Shown piece after piece: positions 36,623-50,194 of a stretch of 64,000 bases of DNA. The stretch is from Plasmopara viticola (lineage: Eukaryota > Oomycota > Peronosporomycetes > Peronosporales > Peronosporaceae), in NCBI GenBank assembly GCA_001695595.3, contig MBPM02000022.1, forward strand, positions 682,001-746,000, given 5' to 3'. The translations under genes were made by a program, and so were the position numbers. Position 1 is the stretch's first letter, and each line of letters begins with the position of its first letter. The notes below the pieces were generated by a model. It was given only the letters and a program-made list of their open reading frames with translations, searched no databases and was not told where the DNA came from.

Positions 36623-39613
36623 CACACACGCAATAGGGTCACAAGAAAGCGCATATTCAATTCATTAAGGCGTTAAGACGCTGTATGTCAGCAGATACGT
36701 CTTTTCTATCCTCTTAGACCTGCTCATACGCAATAGAGCCACGACTAAGCATAAAACAGCTTTTCTAAAGTTCCGGATAATGTGGGACGACAAATACGTC
36801 CTTTTTATCTCTTTAGACGTGCACAGATGCGTTAGAGACACACCAAAGTGTATACTTACCCTCTTTAAGTGCTGAGACGATGTACGACCATACCTACGTT
36901 CTTTCGATCTATCTAGACATTCACACACGCAATAGGGTCACAAGAAAGCGCAAATTCAATTCATTTTAACGTTTAGACGCTGTACGCCAGCAGATACGTC
37001 CTATCTATCTTCTTAGACAGTCATAGACGCAATAGGGCCACAATGAAGCATGAAACCACTTTTCTAAAGTGCTCAGATGCTGTAGGACGACAGATACGTC
37101 CTTTCTATCTCTCAAAATGTGCACAGATGCATTAAAGATACAACAAAGCGAATGCTCACCCTCATTTAGGCTGAGACGATGTTTGACCATAGCTACGTTC
37201 TTTCGATCTATCTAGACGTTTACACACGCAATCGCGTCATAACAAAGCGCATATTCGATTCATTTAAGCGCTAAGACGCTGTACGTCAGCGGGTACGTCC
37301 TTTCTATCCTCTTAGATGTGCACAGACGCAATAAGACCACAACTAAGCATGTAATCACTTTTCTGAAGCGCTCAGATGATGTTCGACGACAGACACGTCA
37401 TTTCTATCTCTTGAGACGTGCACAGATGCATTAGAGACACACCAAAGCGTACACTCACCCTCTTTAAGCGCTGAGACGATGTACGACCCCAGCTACATTT
37501 TTTCGATCTATCTAGACTTTCACAGACGGAATAGGGTCACAAGAAAGCGCATTTTCAATTCATTTAAGCGCTTAGACGCTGTACGTCAGCAAAAACGTCC
37601 TTTCTATCCTTTTAGACGTGCACAGACGCAATAGGGCCACAACGAAGCATGAAACAGCTTTTCTAAAGTGATCAGATGATGTGGGACGACGATACGTCCT
37701 TTCTATCTCCTAAGACGTGCACAGATGTATTAGAGACACACCAAAGTGTATACTTACCCTCTTTAAGTGCTGAAACGATGTACGACCATAGCTACGTTTT
37801 TTCGATCTATCAAGACTTTCACAGACGCAATAGGGTCACCAGAAAGCGCATATTCAATTCATTTAAGCGCTAAGACGCTGTACGTCAGCAGATACGTCCT
37901 TTCTATCCTCTTAGAGGTCACAGACGCAATAGGGCTACAACGAAGCATGAACCTACTTTTCTAAAGTATTTTAATGATGTTAGACGACAGATACGTCCTT
38001 TTTATCGCTTAAGACGTTCACAGCTGCATTAGAGACACACCAAAGTGTATACTCACCTTCTATAAGCGCTGAGACGATGTACGACCATAGCTACGTTCTT
38101 TCGATCTATCTAGACGTTCACAGATGCAATAGGGTCACAAGAAAACGCATATTCAATTCATTTGAGAGTTGAGACGCTGTACGCCAGAAGATACGTCCTT
38201 TCTATCCTCTTAGACGTTCACAGACGAAATAGGGCCACAATGAAGCATGAAACCACTTTTCTAAAGTGCTCAGATGCTGTAGGACGACAGATACGTCCTT
38301 TCTATCTCTCAAGATGTGCACAGATGCATTAAAGACACACCAAAGTGTATACTTACCCTCTTCAAGTGCTGAGACGATGTGCGACTATAGTTTCGTTCTT
38401 TCGATCTATCTAGACGTTCACAGACGCAATAGCGTCAGAACAAAGCGCATATTCAATTAATTTGAGCGCTAGGACGCTGTACGTCAGCGGGTACGTCCTT
38501 TCTATCCTCTTAGATGTGCACAGACGCAATAGGACCACAACTAAGCATGTAATCACTTTTCTAAAGCGATAAGTTGATGTTCGACGACAGATGCGTCCTT
38601 TCTATCTCAAGACGTGCACAGATGCATTAGAGACACACTAAAGTGTATACTCACCCTCTTTAAGCAATGAGAAGCTGTACGACCATAGCTACGTTCATTC
38701 GATCTATCCAGACGTTCAAACGCGCAATAGCGTCAAAATAAATCGCATATTCAATTAGTTTTAGCGCTAAGACGCTGTACGTCAGAAGATACGTCCTTTC
38801 TATCCTCTTAGATGGTCATAGACGCAATAGGGCCACAACTAAGCATGAAACCACTTTTCTATAGTGCTCAGATGATTTGGGACGACCGATACGTCCTTTC
38901 TATCTCTTAAGACATGTACAGATGCATTAGAGACACAACAAAGAGTATATTCACCTTCTTTCTGCGCTTCGACGATGTACGACAATAGCTACGTTCTTTC
39001 GATCTATCTAGACGTTCACAGACGCAATAGGGTCACAAGAAAGCGCATATTCAATTCATTTAAGCGCTAAGACGCTGTACGTCAGCAAATACGTCTTTTC
39101 CATCCTCTTAAAAGTGCACAGACGCATCAGGGCCACAGCTAAGCATGAAACAGCTTTTCCATAGTGCTCAGATGATATGGGACGACAGATACGTCCTTTC
39201 TATCTCTTTCGACGTGCACAGATGCATTATAGACACACCAAAGTGTATACTCACCCTCTTTAAGCACTTAGAAGCTGCACGACCATAGCTACGTTCTTTC
39301 GATCTATCTAGACATTCACAGACGCAATAGGGTCACAAGAAAGCGCAAATTCAATTCATTTAAGCGTTAAGACGCTGTACGTCAGCAGATACGTCCTTTC
39401 TATCCTCTTAGACGTGCCAAACGCAATAGGGCCACAACGAAGCATGAAACCACTTTTCAAAGTGATCAGATGATGTGGGACGACAGATACGTCCTTTCTA
39501 TTTCTTGAGACGTGCACAGATGCGTTAGAGACACAACAAAGCGTATACTTACCCTCTTTAAAGGCTTAGACGCTGTTCGACGAACCTACGTTCTTTCGAT
39601 CTATCTAGACGTT
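36623..39613 (+). repeat. 2,991-bp derivative of the higher-order unit, copy 3
   Basis: Same start and end landmarks as copies 1 and 2 but shorter by about 900 bp, because the internal 898-bp step is absent: ctcttagaggtcacag occurs once, at 37,911. About 30 monomers. Confidence 0.87.
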
Positions 39614-41808
39614 CACACACGCAATAGGGTCACAAGAAAGCGCATATTCAATTCATTAAGGCGTTAAGACGCTGTATGTCAGCAGATACGTCTTTTCTAT
39701 CCTCTTAGACCTGCTCATACGCAATAGAGCCACGACTAAGCATAAAACAGCTTTTCTAAAGTTCCCGGATAATGTGGGACGACAAATACGTCCTTTTTAT
39801 CTCTTTAGACGTGCACAGATGCGTTAGAGACACACCAAAGTGTATACTTACCCTCTTTAAGTGCTGAGACGATGTACGACCATACCTACGTTCTTTCGAT
39901 CTATCTAGACATTCACACACGCAATAGGGTCACAAGAAAGCGCAAATTTAATTCATTTAACGTTTAGACGCTGTACGCCAGCAGATACGTCCTATCTATC
40001 TTCTTAGACAGTCATAGACGCAATAGGGCCACAATGAAGCATGAAACACTTTTCTAAAGTGCTCAGATGCTGTAGGACGACAGATACGTCCTTTCTATCT
40101 CTCAAAATGTGCACAGATGCATTAGAGATACAACAAAGCGAATGCTCACCCTCATTTAGGGCTGAGACGATGTTTGACCATAGCTACGTTCTTTCGATCT
40201 ATCTAGACGTTTACACACGCAATCGCGTCATAACAAAGACGCATATTCGATTCATTTAAGCGCTAAGACGCTGTACGTCAGCGGGTACGTCCTTTCTATC
40301 CTCTTAGATGTGCACAGACGCAATAAGACCACAACTAAGCATGTAATCACTTTTCTGAAGCGCTCAGATGATGTTCGACGACAGACACGTCATTTCTATC
40401 TCTTGAGACGTGCACAGATGCATTAGAGACACACCAAAGCGTACACTCACCCTCTTTAAGCGCTGAGACGATGTACGACCCAGCTACATTTTTCGATCTA
40501 TCTAGACTTTCACAGACGGAATAGGTCACAAGAAAGCGCATTTTCAATTCATTTAAGCGCTTAGACGCTGTACGTCAGCAAAAACGTCCTTTCTATCCTT
40601 TTAGACGTGCACAGACGCAATAGGGCCACAACGAAGCATGAAACAGCTTTTCTAAAGTGATCAGATGATGTGGGACGACCGATACGTCCTTTCTATCTCC
40701 TAAGACGTGCACAGATGTATTAGAGACACACCAAAGTGTATACTTACCCTCTTTAAGTGCTGAAACGATGTACGACCATAGCTACCTTTTTTCGATCTAT
40801 CAAGACTTTCACAGACGCAATAGGGTCACCAGAAAGCGCATATTCAATTCATTTAAGCGCTAAGACGCTGTACGTCAGCAGATACGTCCTTTCTATCCTC
40901 TTAGAGGTCACAGACGCAATAGGGCTACAACGAAGCATGAACCTACTTTTCTAAAGTATTTTAATGATGTTAGACGACAGATACGTCCTTTTTATCGCTT
41001 AAGACGTTCACAGCTGCATTAGAGACACACCAAAGTGTATACTCACCTTCTATAAGCGCTGAGACGATGTACGACCATAGCTACGTTCTTTCGATCTATC
41101 TAGACGTTCACAATGCAATAGGGTCACAAGAAAACGCATATTCAATTCATTTGAGAGTTGAGACGCTGTACGCCAGAAGATACGTCCTTTCTATCCTCTT
41201 AGACGTTCACAGACGAAATAGGGCCACAATGAAGCATGAAACCACTTTTCTAAAGTGCTCAGATGCTGTAGGACGACAGATACGTCCTTTCTATCTCTCA
41301 AGATGTGCACAGATGCATTAAAGACACACCAAAGTGTATACTTACCCTCTTCAAGCGCTGAGACGATGTGCGACTATAGTTTCGTTCTTTCGATCTATCT
41401 AGACGTTCACAGACGCAATAGCGTCAGAACAAAGCGCATATTCAATTAATTTGAGCGCTAGGACGCTGTACGTCAGCGGGTACGTCCTTTCTATCCTCTT
41501 AGATGTGCACAGACGCAATAGGACCACAACTAAGCATGTAATCACTTTTCTAAAGCGATAAGTTGATGTTCGACGACAGATGCGTCCTTTCTATCTCTTA
41601 AGACGTGCACAGATGCATTAGAGACACACTAAAGTGTATACTCACCCTCTTTAAGCAATGAGAAGCTGTACGACCATAGCTACGTTCATTCGATCTATCC
41701 AGACGTTCAAACGCGCAATAGCGTCAAAATAAATCGCATATTCAATTAGTTTTAGCGCTAAGACGCTGTACGTCAGAAGATACGTCCTTTCTATCCTCTT
41801 AGATGGTC
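39614..41808 (+). repeat. Derivative higher-order unit, copy 4, truncated
   Basis: Matches copy 3 at an offset of about 2,990 bp with only scattered single-base indels, then leaves it at about 41,808: after gatggtcac it continues agacgcaataggaccacaa, where copy 3 has gatggtcatag and then agggccac. The final 0.8 kb of the unit is missing. Confidence 0.85.
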
Positions 41809-44800
41809 ACAGACGCAATAGGACCACAACGAAGCATAAAACCACTTTTCTAAAGCGCTCAGATATGTGGGACGACAGATACGTCCTTTCTATCTCTTTA
41901 GACGTGCAGAGATGCATTAGAGACACACCAAAGTGTATACTCACCCTCTTTAAGCACTGAGAAGCTGTACGACCATAGCTACGTTCTTTCGATTTATCTA
42001 GACTTTCAAAGACGCAATAGGGTCACAAGAAAGCGCATATTCAATTCATTTAAGCGCTAAGACACTGTATGTCAGCGGAAACGTCTTTTCTATCCGCTTA
42101 GACGTCCACAGACGCAATAGGTCCACAACCAAGCATGAAACAGCTTTTCTAAAGTGCTCAGATATGTGGGACGACAGATACGTCCTTTCTATCTTCTTAG
42201 ACGTGCACAGATGCATTAGAGACACACCAAAGCGTATATTCACCTTCTTTAAGCGCTGAGACGATGGACGACCATAGCTTCGTTCTTTCGATCTATCTAG
42301 ACGTTCACACACCCAATTGCGTCAAAACTAAGCGCATTTTCAATTCATTTGAGCGCTAAGACACTGTACGTCAGCAGATACGTCTTTTCTGTCCCCTTAG
42401 ACGTGAACAGGCGCAATAGGGCCACAACGAAGCATGAAACAGTTTTCTAAAGTGCCTAGATGATGTGGGACGACAAATACGTCCTTTCTATCTCTTTAGA
42501 CGTGCGCAGATGCATTAGAGACACACCAAAGTGTATACTCACCCTCTTTAAGCACTGAGAAGCTGTACGACCATAGCTACGTTCTTTCGATCTATCTAGA
42601 CTTTCAAAGACGCAATAGGGTCACAAGAAAGCGCATATTCAATTCATTTAAGCGCTAAGACACTGTATGTCAGCGGATACGTCCTTTCTATCCGCTTAGA
42701 CGTCCACAGACGCAATAGGTCCACAACCAAGCATGAAACAGCTTTTCTAAAGTGCTCAGATATGTGGGACGACAGATACGTCCTTTCTATCTCCTTAGAC
42801 GTGCACAGATGCATTAGAGACACACCAAAGAGTATTTCACCTTCTTTAAGCGCTGAGACGATGTACGACCATAGCTTCGTTCTTTCGATCTATCTAGACG
42901 TTCACACACCCAATTGCGTCAAAACTAAGCGCATTTTCAATTCATTTGAGCGCTAAGACACTGTACGTCAGCAGATACGTCTTTTCTGTCCTCTTAGACG
43001 TGAACAGGCGCAATAGGGCCACAACGAAGCATGAAACAGCTTTCTAAAGTGCCTAGATGATGTGGGACGACAAATACGTCCTTTCTATCTCTTGAGACTT
43101 GCACAGATGCATTATAGATTGTATACTTACCCTCTTTAAGCGCTAAGACGACGTACGACCATAGCTGCGTTCATTCGATCTATCGAGACGTTCACAGACG
43201 CAATAGGGTCAAAACTAAGCGCATATTTAATTCATTTAAGCGTTAAGACGCTGTACTTCAGCAGATACGTCTTTTCTGTTCTCCTAGACGTGAACAGACG
43301 CAATAGGGCCACAACCAAGCATGAAACAGCTGTTCTAAAGTGCCCAGATGATGTGGGACGACAAATACGTCCTTTCTATCTCTCGAGACGTGCGCAGATG
43401 CATTATAGACACACCAAAGTGTATACTCACCCTCTTTAAGTGCTGAGACGACGTACGACCATAGCTACGTTCTTTCGATCTATCTAGACGTTCACAGACG
43501 CAATAGCGTCAAAACTACGCGCATATTCAATTCATTTGCGCGTTTAGACGCTGTACGTCAGCAGATACGTCCTTTCTATCCTCTTAGACGTGCCCAGATT
43601 CAATAGGGCCACAACGAAGCATGAAACAGCTTTTCTAAAGTGCTCAGATGATGTGGGACGACAGATACGTCCTCTCTATCTCTTAAGACGTGCACAGATG
43701 CATTAGAGACACATCAAATTGTCTACTTACCCTCTTTAAGCGCTGAGACGATGTACGACCATAAGTACGTTCTTTCGATCTATCTAGACTTTTACAGACG
43801 CAATAGCGTCACAAGAAAGCGCATATTCAATTCATTTCAGCGCTAAGACGCTGTACGTCAGCGGATACGTCCTTTCTATCCTCTTAGACGTGCACAGACG
43901 CAAAAGGGCCAAACCGAAGCATGAAACACTTTTTCAAAAGTGCCTAGATGATGTGGGACGACAAATACGTCCTTTCTATCTCTTGAGACGTGCATAGATG
44001 CATTATAGACAAACCAAAGTGTATACTCACCCTCTTAGAGCGCTGAGACGACGTACGACCATAGCTACGTTCTTTCGATCTATCTAGACGTTCACAGACG
44101 CAATAGCGTCAAAACTAAGCGCATATTTAATTAATTTTAGTGCTAAGACGCTGTACGTCAGCAGATACGTCCTTTCTACCCCCTTACACGTGCACAGACG
44201 CAACAGAGCCACAAAGAAGCATGAAACAGCTTTTTTCAAAGTGCCCAGATGATGTGGGACGACAAATACGTCCTCTCTATCCTCTTAGACGTGCACAGAC
44301 GCAATAGGGTCACAACTAAGCATGAAACAGCTTTTCTAAAGTGCTGAGATGATGTGGGACGACAAATACGTCCTTTCTATCTCTTGAGACTTGCACAGAT
44401 GCATTATAGATTGTATACTTACCCTCTTTAAGCGCTGAGACGACGTACGACCTTAGCTGCGTTCATTCGATCTATCGAGACGTTCACAGACGCAAAAGGG
44501 TCACAACAAAGCGCATATTCAATTCATTTTAGCGTTAAGACGCTGTACGTCAGCAGATACGTCTTTTCTATCCTCTCAGACGTGCACAGAAGCAATAGGG
44601 CCACAACTAAGCATGAAACCACTTTTCTATAGTGCTTAGATGATTTGGGACGACCGATACGTCCTTTCTGTCTCTTAAGACATGTACAGATGCATTAGAG
44701 ACACAACAAAGAGTATATTCACCTTCATTCAGCGCTTCGACGATGTACGACGATAGCTACGTTCTTTCGATCTATCTAGACGTTCATACACGCAATAGCG

Positions 44801-47429
44801 TCAAAACTAAGCGCATATTCAATTAATTTTAGTGCTAAACGATGTACGTCAGCAGATACGTCCTTTCTATCCTCTTAGACGTGCACAGACGCAATAGGGC
44901 CACAACGAAGCATGAAACAGCTTTTCTAAAGTGCCCAGATGATGTGGGACGACAAATACGTCCTCCCTATCGTCTTAGACGTGCACAGAAGCAATAGGGC
45001 TACAACGAAGCATGAAACCACTTTTCTAAAGTGCTCAGATGATTTGGGACGACCGATACGTCCTTTCTGTCTCTTAAGACATGTACATATGCATTAGAGA
45101 CACAACAAATATTTTATTCACCTTCTTTAAGCGCTTCGACGATGTACGACCATAGCTACGTTCGTTCGATCTATCTCGACATTCATAGACGCAATAGCGT
45201 CATAATTAAGCGCATATTCAATCCATTTAAGCGCTAAGACGCTGTACGTCAGCAGATACGTCCTTTCTATCCTCTTAGACGTGCACAGACGCAATAGGGC
45301 CACAACGAAGCATGAAACAACTTTTCAAAAGTGCCTAGATGATGTGGGACGACAAATACGTCCTTTCTATCTCTTGAGACTTGCACAGATGCATTATAGA
45401 TTGTATACTTACCCTCTTTAAGCGCTGAGACGACGTACGACCATAGCTGCGTTCATTCGATCTATCGAGACGTTCACAGACGCAATAGGGTCACAACAAA
45501 GCGCATGTTCAATTCATTTAAGCGCTAAGACACTGTACGTCAGCAGATACGTCTTTTCTATCCTCTTAGACGTGCACAGAAGCAATAGGGCCACAACTAA
45601 GCATGAAACCACTTTTCTATAGTCCTCATATGATAAGGGACGACAAATACGTCCTTTCTATCTCCTTAGACGTGCACAGATGCATTAGAGACACACCAAA
45701 GTGTATACTTACCCTCTATAAGTGCTGAGACGATGTACGACCATAGCTACGTTCTTTCGATCTATCTAGACGTTCACACACGCAATAGCGTCAAGACTAA
45801 GCGCATTTTCAATTCATTTAAGCGCTAAGACGCTGTACTTCAGCAGATACGTCCTTTCTATCCTCTTAGACGTGCACAGACGCAATAGGTCCACAACGAA
45901 GTATGAAACAGCTTTTCTAAAGTGCCCAGATGATGTGGGACGACAAATACGTCCATTCTATCTCTTGAGACGTGCACAGATGCATTAGAGACACACCAAA
46001 CTGTATACTCACCCTTTTTAAGCGCTGAGTCGATGTACGGCCATAGCTACGTTCTTTTGATCTATTTAGACGTTCACACACGCAATAGCGTAAAAATAAG
46101 CGCACATTCAATTAACTTAAGCGTTTATACGCTGTACGTCAGCGGATACGTCCTTTCTATCCTATGAGACGTACACAGACGCAATAGGGCCACGACTAAG
46201 CATGAAACAGCTTTTCTAAAGTACTCAGATGATGTGGGACGACCGATACGTCCTTTCTATCTCTTAAGACATCTACAAGATGCATTAGAGACACAACAAC
46301 GAGTATATTCACCTTCTCTAAGCGCTGAGACGATGTACGACCATAGCTACGTTCGTTCGATCTATCTAGACGTTAATACACGCAATAGCGTTAAAACTAA
46401 GCGCATATTTAATTAATTTTAGTGCTAAGACGCTGTACGTCAGCAGATACGTCCTTTCTATCCTCTTAGACGTGAACAGGCGCAATAGGGCCACGACTTA
46501 GCATGAAAACACTTTTCAAAAGTGCTCAAATAATGTTTAATGGCAGATACGTCCTTTCTATCTCTTTAGACGTGCACAGATGCATTAGAGACACACCAAA
46601 GTGGATACTCACCCTATTTAAGCGCTGAGACGACGTACGACCATAGCTACGCTCTTTCGATCTTTCTAGACGTTCACAGACGAAATAGCGTCAAAACTAA
46701 GCGCATATTCAATTCATTTTAGCGCAAAGACGCTGCACGTCAGCAGATACGTCCTTTTTATCCTCTTAGACGTGCACAGACGCAATAAGGCCACAAAGAA
46801 GCATGAAACAGCTTTTCTAAAGTGGTCAGATGATGTGGGACGACCGATACGTCCTTTCTGTCTCTTAAGACATGTACATATGCATTAGAGACACAACAAA
46901 GAGTATATTCACCTTCTTTAAGCGCTTCGACGATGTACGACCATAGCTACGTTCGTTCGATCTATCTCGACATTCATAGACGCAATAGCGTCATAATTAA
47001 GCGCATATTCAATCCATTTAAGCGCTAAGACGCTGTACGTCAGCAGATACGTCCTTTCTATCCTCTTAGACGTGCACAGACGCAATAGGGCCACAACGAA
47101 GCATGAAACAACTTTTCAAAAGTGCCTAGATGATGTGGGACGACAGATACGTCCTTTCTATTTCTTGAGACGTGCATAGATGCATTATAGACAAACCAAA
47201 GTGTATACTCACCCTCTTTGAGCGCTGAGACGACGTACGACCATAGCTACGTTCTTTCGATCTATCTAGACGTTCACAGACGCAATAGCGTCAAACCTAA
47301 GCGCATATTTAATTAATTTTAGTGCTAAGACTCTGTACGTCAGCAGATACGTCCTTTCTACCCTCTTACACGTGCACAGACGCAACAGAGCCACAAAGAA
47401 GCATGAACCAGCTTTTCTAAAGTGCCCAG
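41809..47429 (+). repeat. Layer 4d: mixed A-B-C trimers with patchy duplications
   Basis: No single larger unit. Seen: a roughly 600-bp tandem step (aagacactgtatgtcagcgg at 42,058 and 42,657); first appearance of the shortened B monomer (gcattatagattgtatac, near 43,109) that characterises the next block; an early single seven-monomer unit at 44,249-44,938; and a pair of roughly 0.3-kb segments at an offset of 1,791 bp (attcatagacgcaatagcgt at 45,181 and 46,972). It looks like the zone from which the 692-bp unit was assembled. Confidence 0.75.
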
Positions 47430-48120
47430 ATGATGTGGGACGACAAGTACGTCCTCTCTATCTTCTTAGACGTGCACAGACGCAATAGGGTCACAACTAA
47501 GCATGAAACAGCTTTTCTAAAGTGCTGAGATGATGTGGGACGACAAATACGTCCTTTCTATCTCTTGAGACTTGCACAGATGCATTATAGATTGTATACT
47601 TACCCTCTTTAAGCGCTAAGACGACGTACGACCTAAGCTGCGTTCATTCGATCTATCGAGACGTTCACAGACGCAATAGGGTCACAACAAAGCGCATATT
47701 CAATTCATTTTAGCGTTAAGACGCTGTACGTCAGCAGATACGTCTTTTCTATCCCTTAGACGTGCACAGAAGCAATAGGGCCACAACAAAGCATGAAGCT
47801 ATTTTTCTATAGTGCTCAGATGACTTGGGACGACCGATACGTCCTTTCTGTCTCTTAAGACATGTACAGATGCATTAGAGACACAACAAAGAGTATATTC
47901 ACCTTCATTCAGCGCTTCGACGATGTACGACAATAGCTACGTTCATTCGATCTATCTAGACGTTCATACAAGCAATAGCGTCAAAACTAAGCGCATATTC
48001 AATTAGTTTTAGTGCTAAGACGCTGTACGTCAGCAGATACGTCCTTTCTATCCTCTTAGACGTGCACAGACGCAATAGGGCCTTAAAGAAGCATGAAACA
48101 GCTTTTTTCAAAGTGCCCAG

Positions 48121-50194
48121 ATGATGTGGGACGACAAATACGTCCTCTCTATCTTCTTAGACGTGCACAGACGCAATAGGGCCACAACAAAGCATGAAAC
48201 AGCTTTTCTAAAGTGCCTAGATGATGTGGGACGACAAATACGTCCTTTCTATCTCTTGAGACTTGCACAGATGCATTATAGATTGTATACTTACCCTCTT
48301 TAAGCGCTGAGACGACGTACGACCTTAGCTGCGTTCATTCGATCTATCGAGACGTTCACAGACGCAATAGGGTCACAACAAAGCGCATATTCAATTCATT
48401 TTAGCGTTAAGACGCTGTACGTCAGCAGATACGTCTTTTCTATCCTCTTAGACGTGCACAGAAGCAATAGGGCCACAACTAAGCATGAAACCACTTTTCT
48501 ATAGTGCTCAGATGATTTGGGACGACCGATACGTCCTTTCTGTCTCTTAAGACATGTACAGATGCATTAGAGACACAACAAAGAGTATATTCACCTTCTT
48601 TCAGCGCTTCGACGATGTACGACAATAGCTACGTTCTTTCGATCTATCTAGACGTTCATACACGCAATAGCGTCAAAACTAAGCGCATATTCAATTAGTT
48701 TTAGTGCTAAGACGCTGTACGTCAGCAGATACGTCCTTTCTACCCTCTTACACGTGCACAGACGCAACAGAGCCACAAAGTAGCATGAACCAGCTTTTCT
48801 AAAGTGCCCAGATGATGTGGGACGACAAATACGTCCTCTCTATCTTCTTAGACGTGCACAGACGCAATAGGTCCACAACTAAGCATGAAACAGCTTTTCT
48901 AAAGTGCCTAGATGATGTGGGACGACAAATACGTCCTTTCTATCTCTTGAGACTTGCACAGATGCATTATAGATTGTATACTTACCCTCTTTAAGCGCTA
49001 AGACGACGTACGACCATAGCTGCGTTCATTCGATCTATCGAGACGATCACAGACGCAATAGCGTCAAACCTAAGCGCATATTCAATTCATTTTAGCGTTA
49101 AGACACTGTACGTCAGCAGATACGTCTTTTCTATCCTCTTAGACGTGCACAGAAGCAATAGGGCCACAACTAAGCATGAAACCACTTTTCTATAGTGCTC
49201 AGATGATTTGGGACGACCGATACGTCCTTTCTGTCTCTTAAGACATGTACAGATGCATTAGAGACACAACAAAGAGTATATTCACCTTCTTTCAGCGCTT
49301 CGACGATGTACGACAATAGCGACGTTCTTTCGATCTATCTAGACGTTCATACACGCAATAGCGTCAAAACTAAGCGCATATTCAATTCATTTTATTGCTA
49401 AGACGCTGTACGTCAGCAGATACGTCCTTTCTACCCTCTTACACGTGCACAGACGCAACAGAGCCACAAAGAAACATGAACCAGCTTTTCTAAAGTGCCC
49501 AGATGATGTGGGACGACAAATACGTCCTCTCTATCGTCTTAGACGTGCACAGACGCAATAGGTCCACAACTAAGCATGAAACAGCTTTTCTAAAGTGCTG
49601 AGATGATGTGGGACGACAAATACGTCCTTTCTATCTCTTGAGACTTGCACAGATGCATTATAGATTGTATACTTACCCTCTTTAAGCGCTAAGACGACGT
49701 ACGACCATAGCTGCGTTCATTCGATCTATCGAGACGTTCACAGACGCAATAGGGTCACAACAAAGCGCATATTCAATTCATTTTAGCGTTAAGACGCTGT
49801 ACGTCAGCAGATACGTCTTTTCTATCCCCTTAGACGTGCACAGAAGCAATAGGGCCACAACAAAGCATGAAGCCATTTTTCTATAGTGCTCAGATGACTT
49901 GGGACGACCGATACGTCCTTTCTGTCTCTTAAGACATGTACAGATGCATTAGAGACACAACAAAGAGTATATTCACCTTCTTTCAGCGCTTCGACGATGT
50001 ACGACAATAGCTACGTTCATTCGATCTATCTAGACGTTCATACAAGCAATAGCGTCAAAACTAAGCGCATATTCAATTAGTTTTAGTGCTAAGACGCTGT
50101 ACGTCAGCAGATACGTCCTTTCTATCCTCTTAGACGTGCACAGACGCAATAGGGCCTTAAAGAAGCATGAAACAGCTTTTTTCAAAGTGCCCAG
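48121..50194 (+). repeat. 2,074-bp unit, copy 1 (alpha-beta-gamma)
   Basis: By eye indistinguishable from copy 2 over the stretches compared (48,121-48,220; about 49,020; about 49,800). Ends with the marker gggccttaaagaagcatg, seen also just before copies 1 and 3. Confidence 0.88.
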
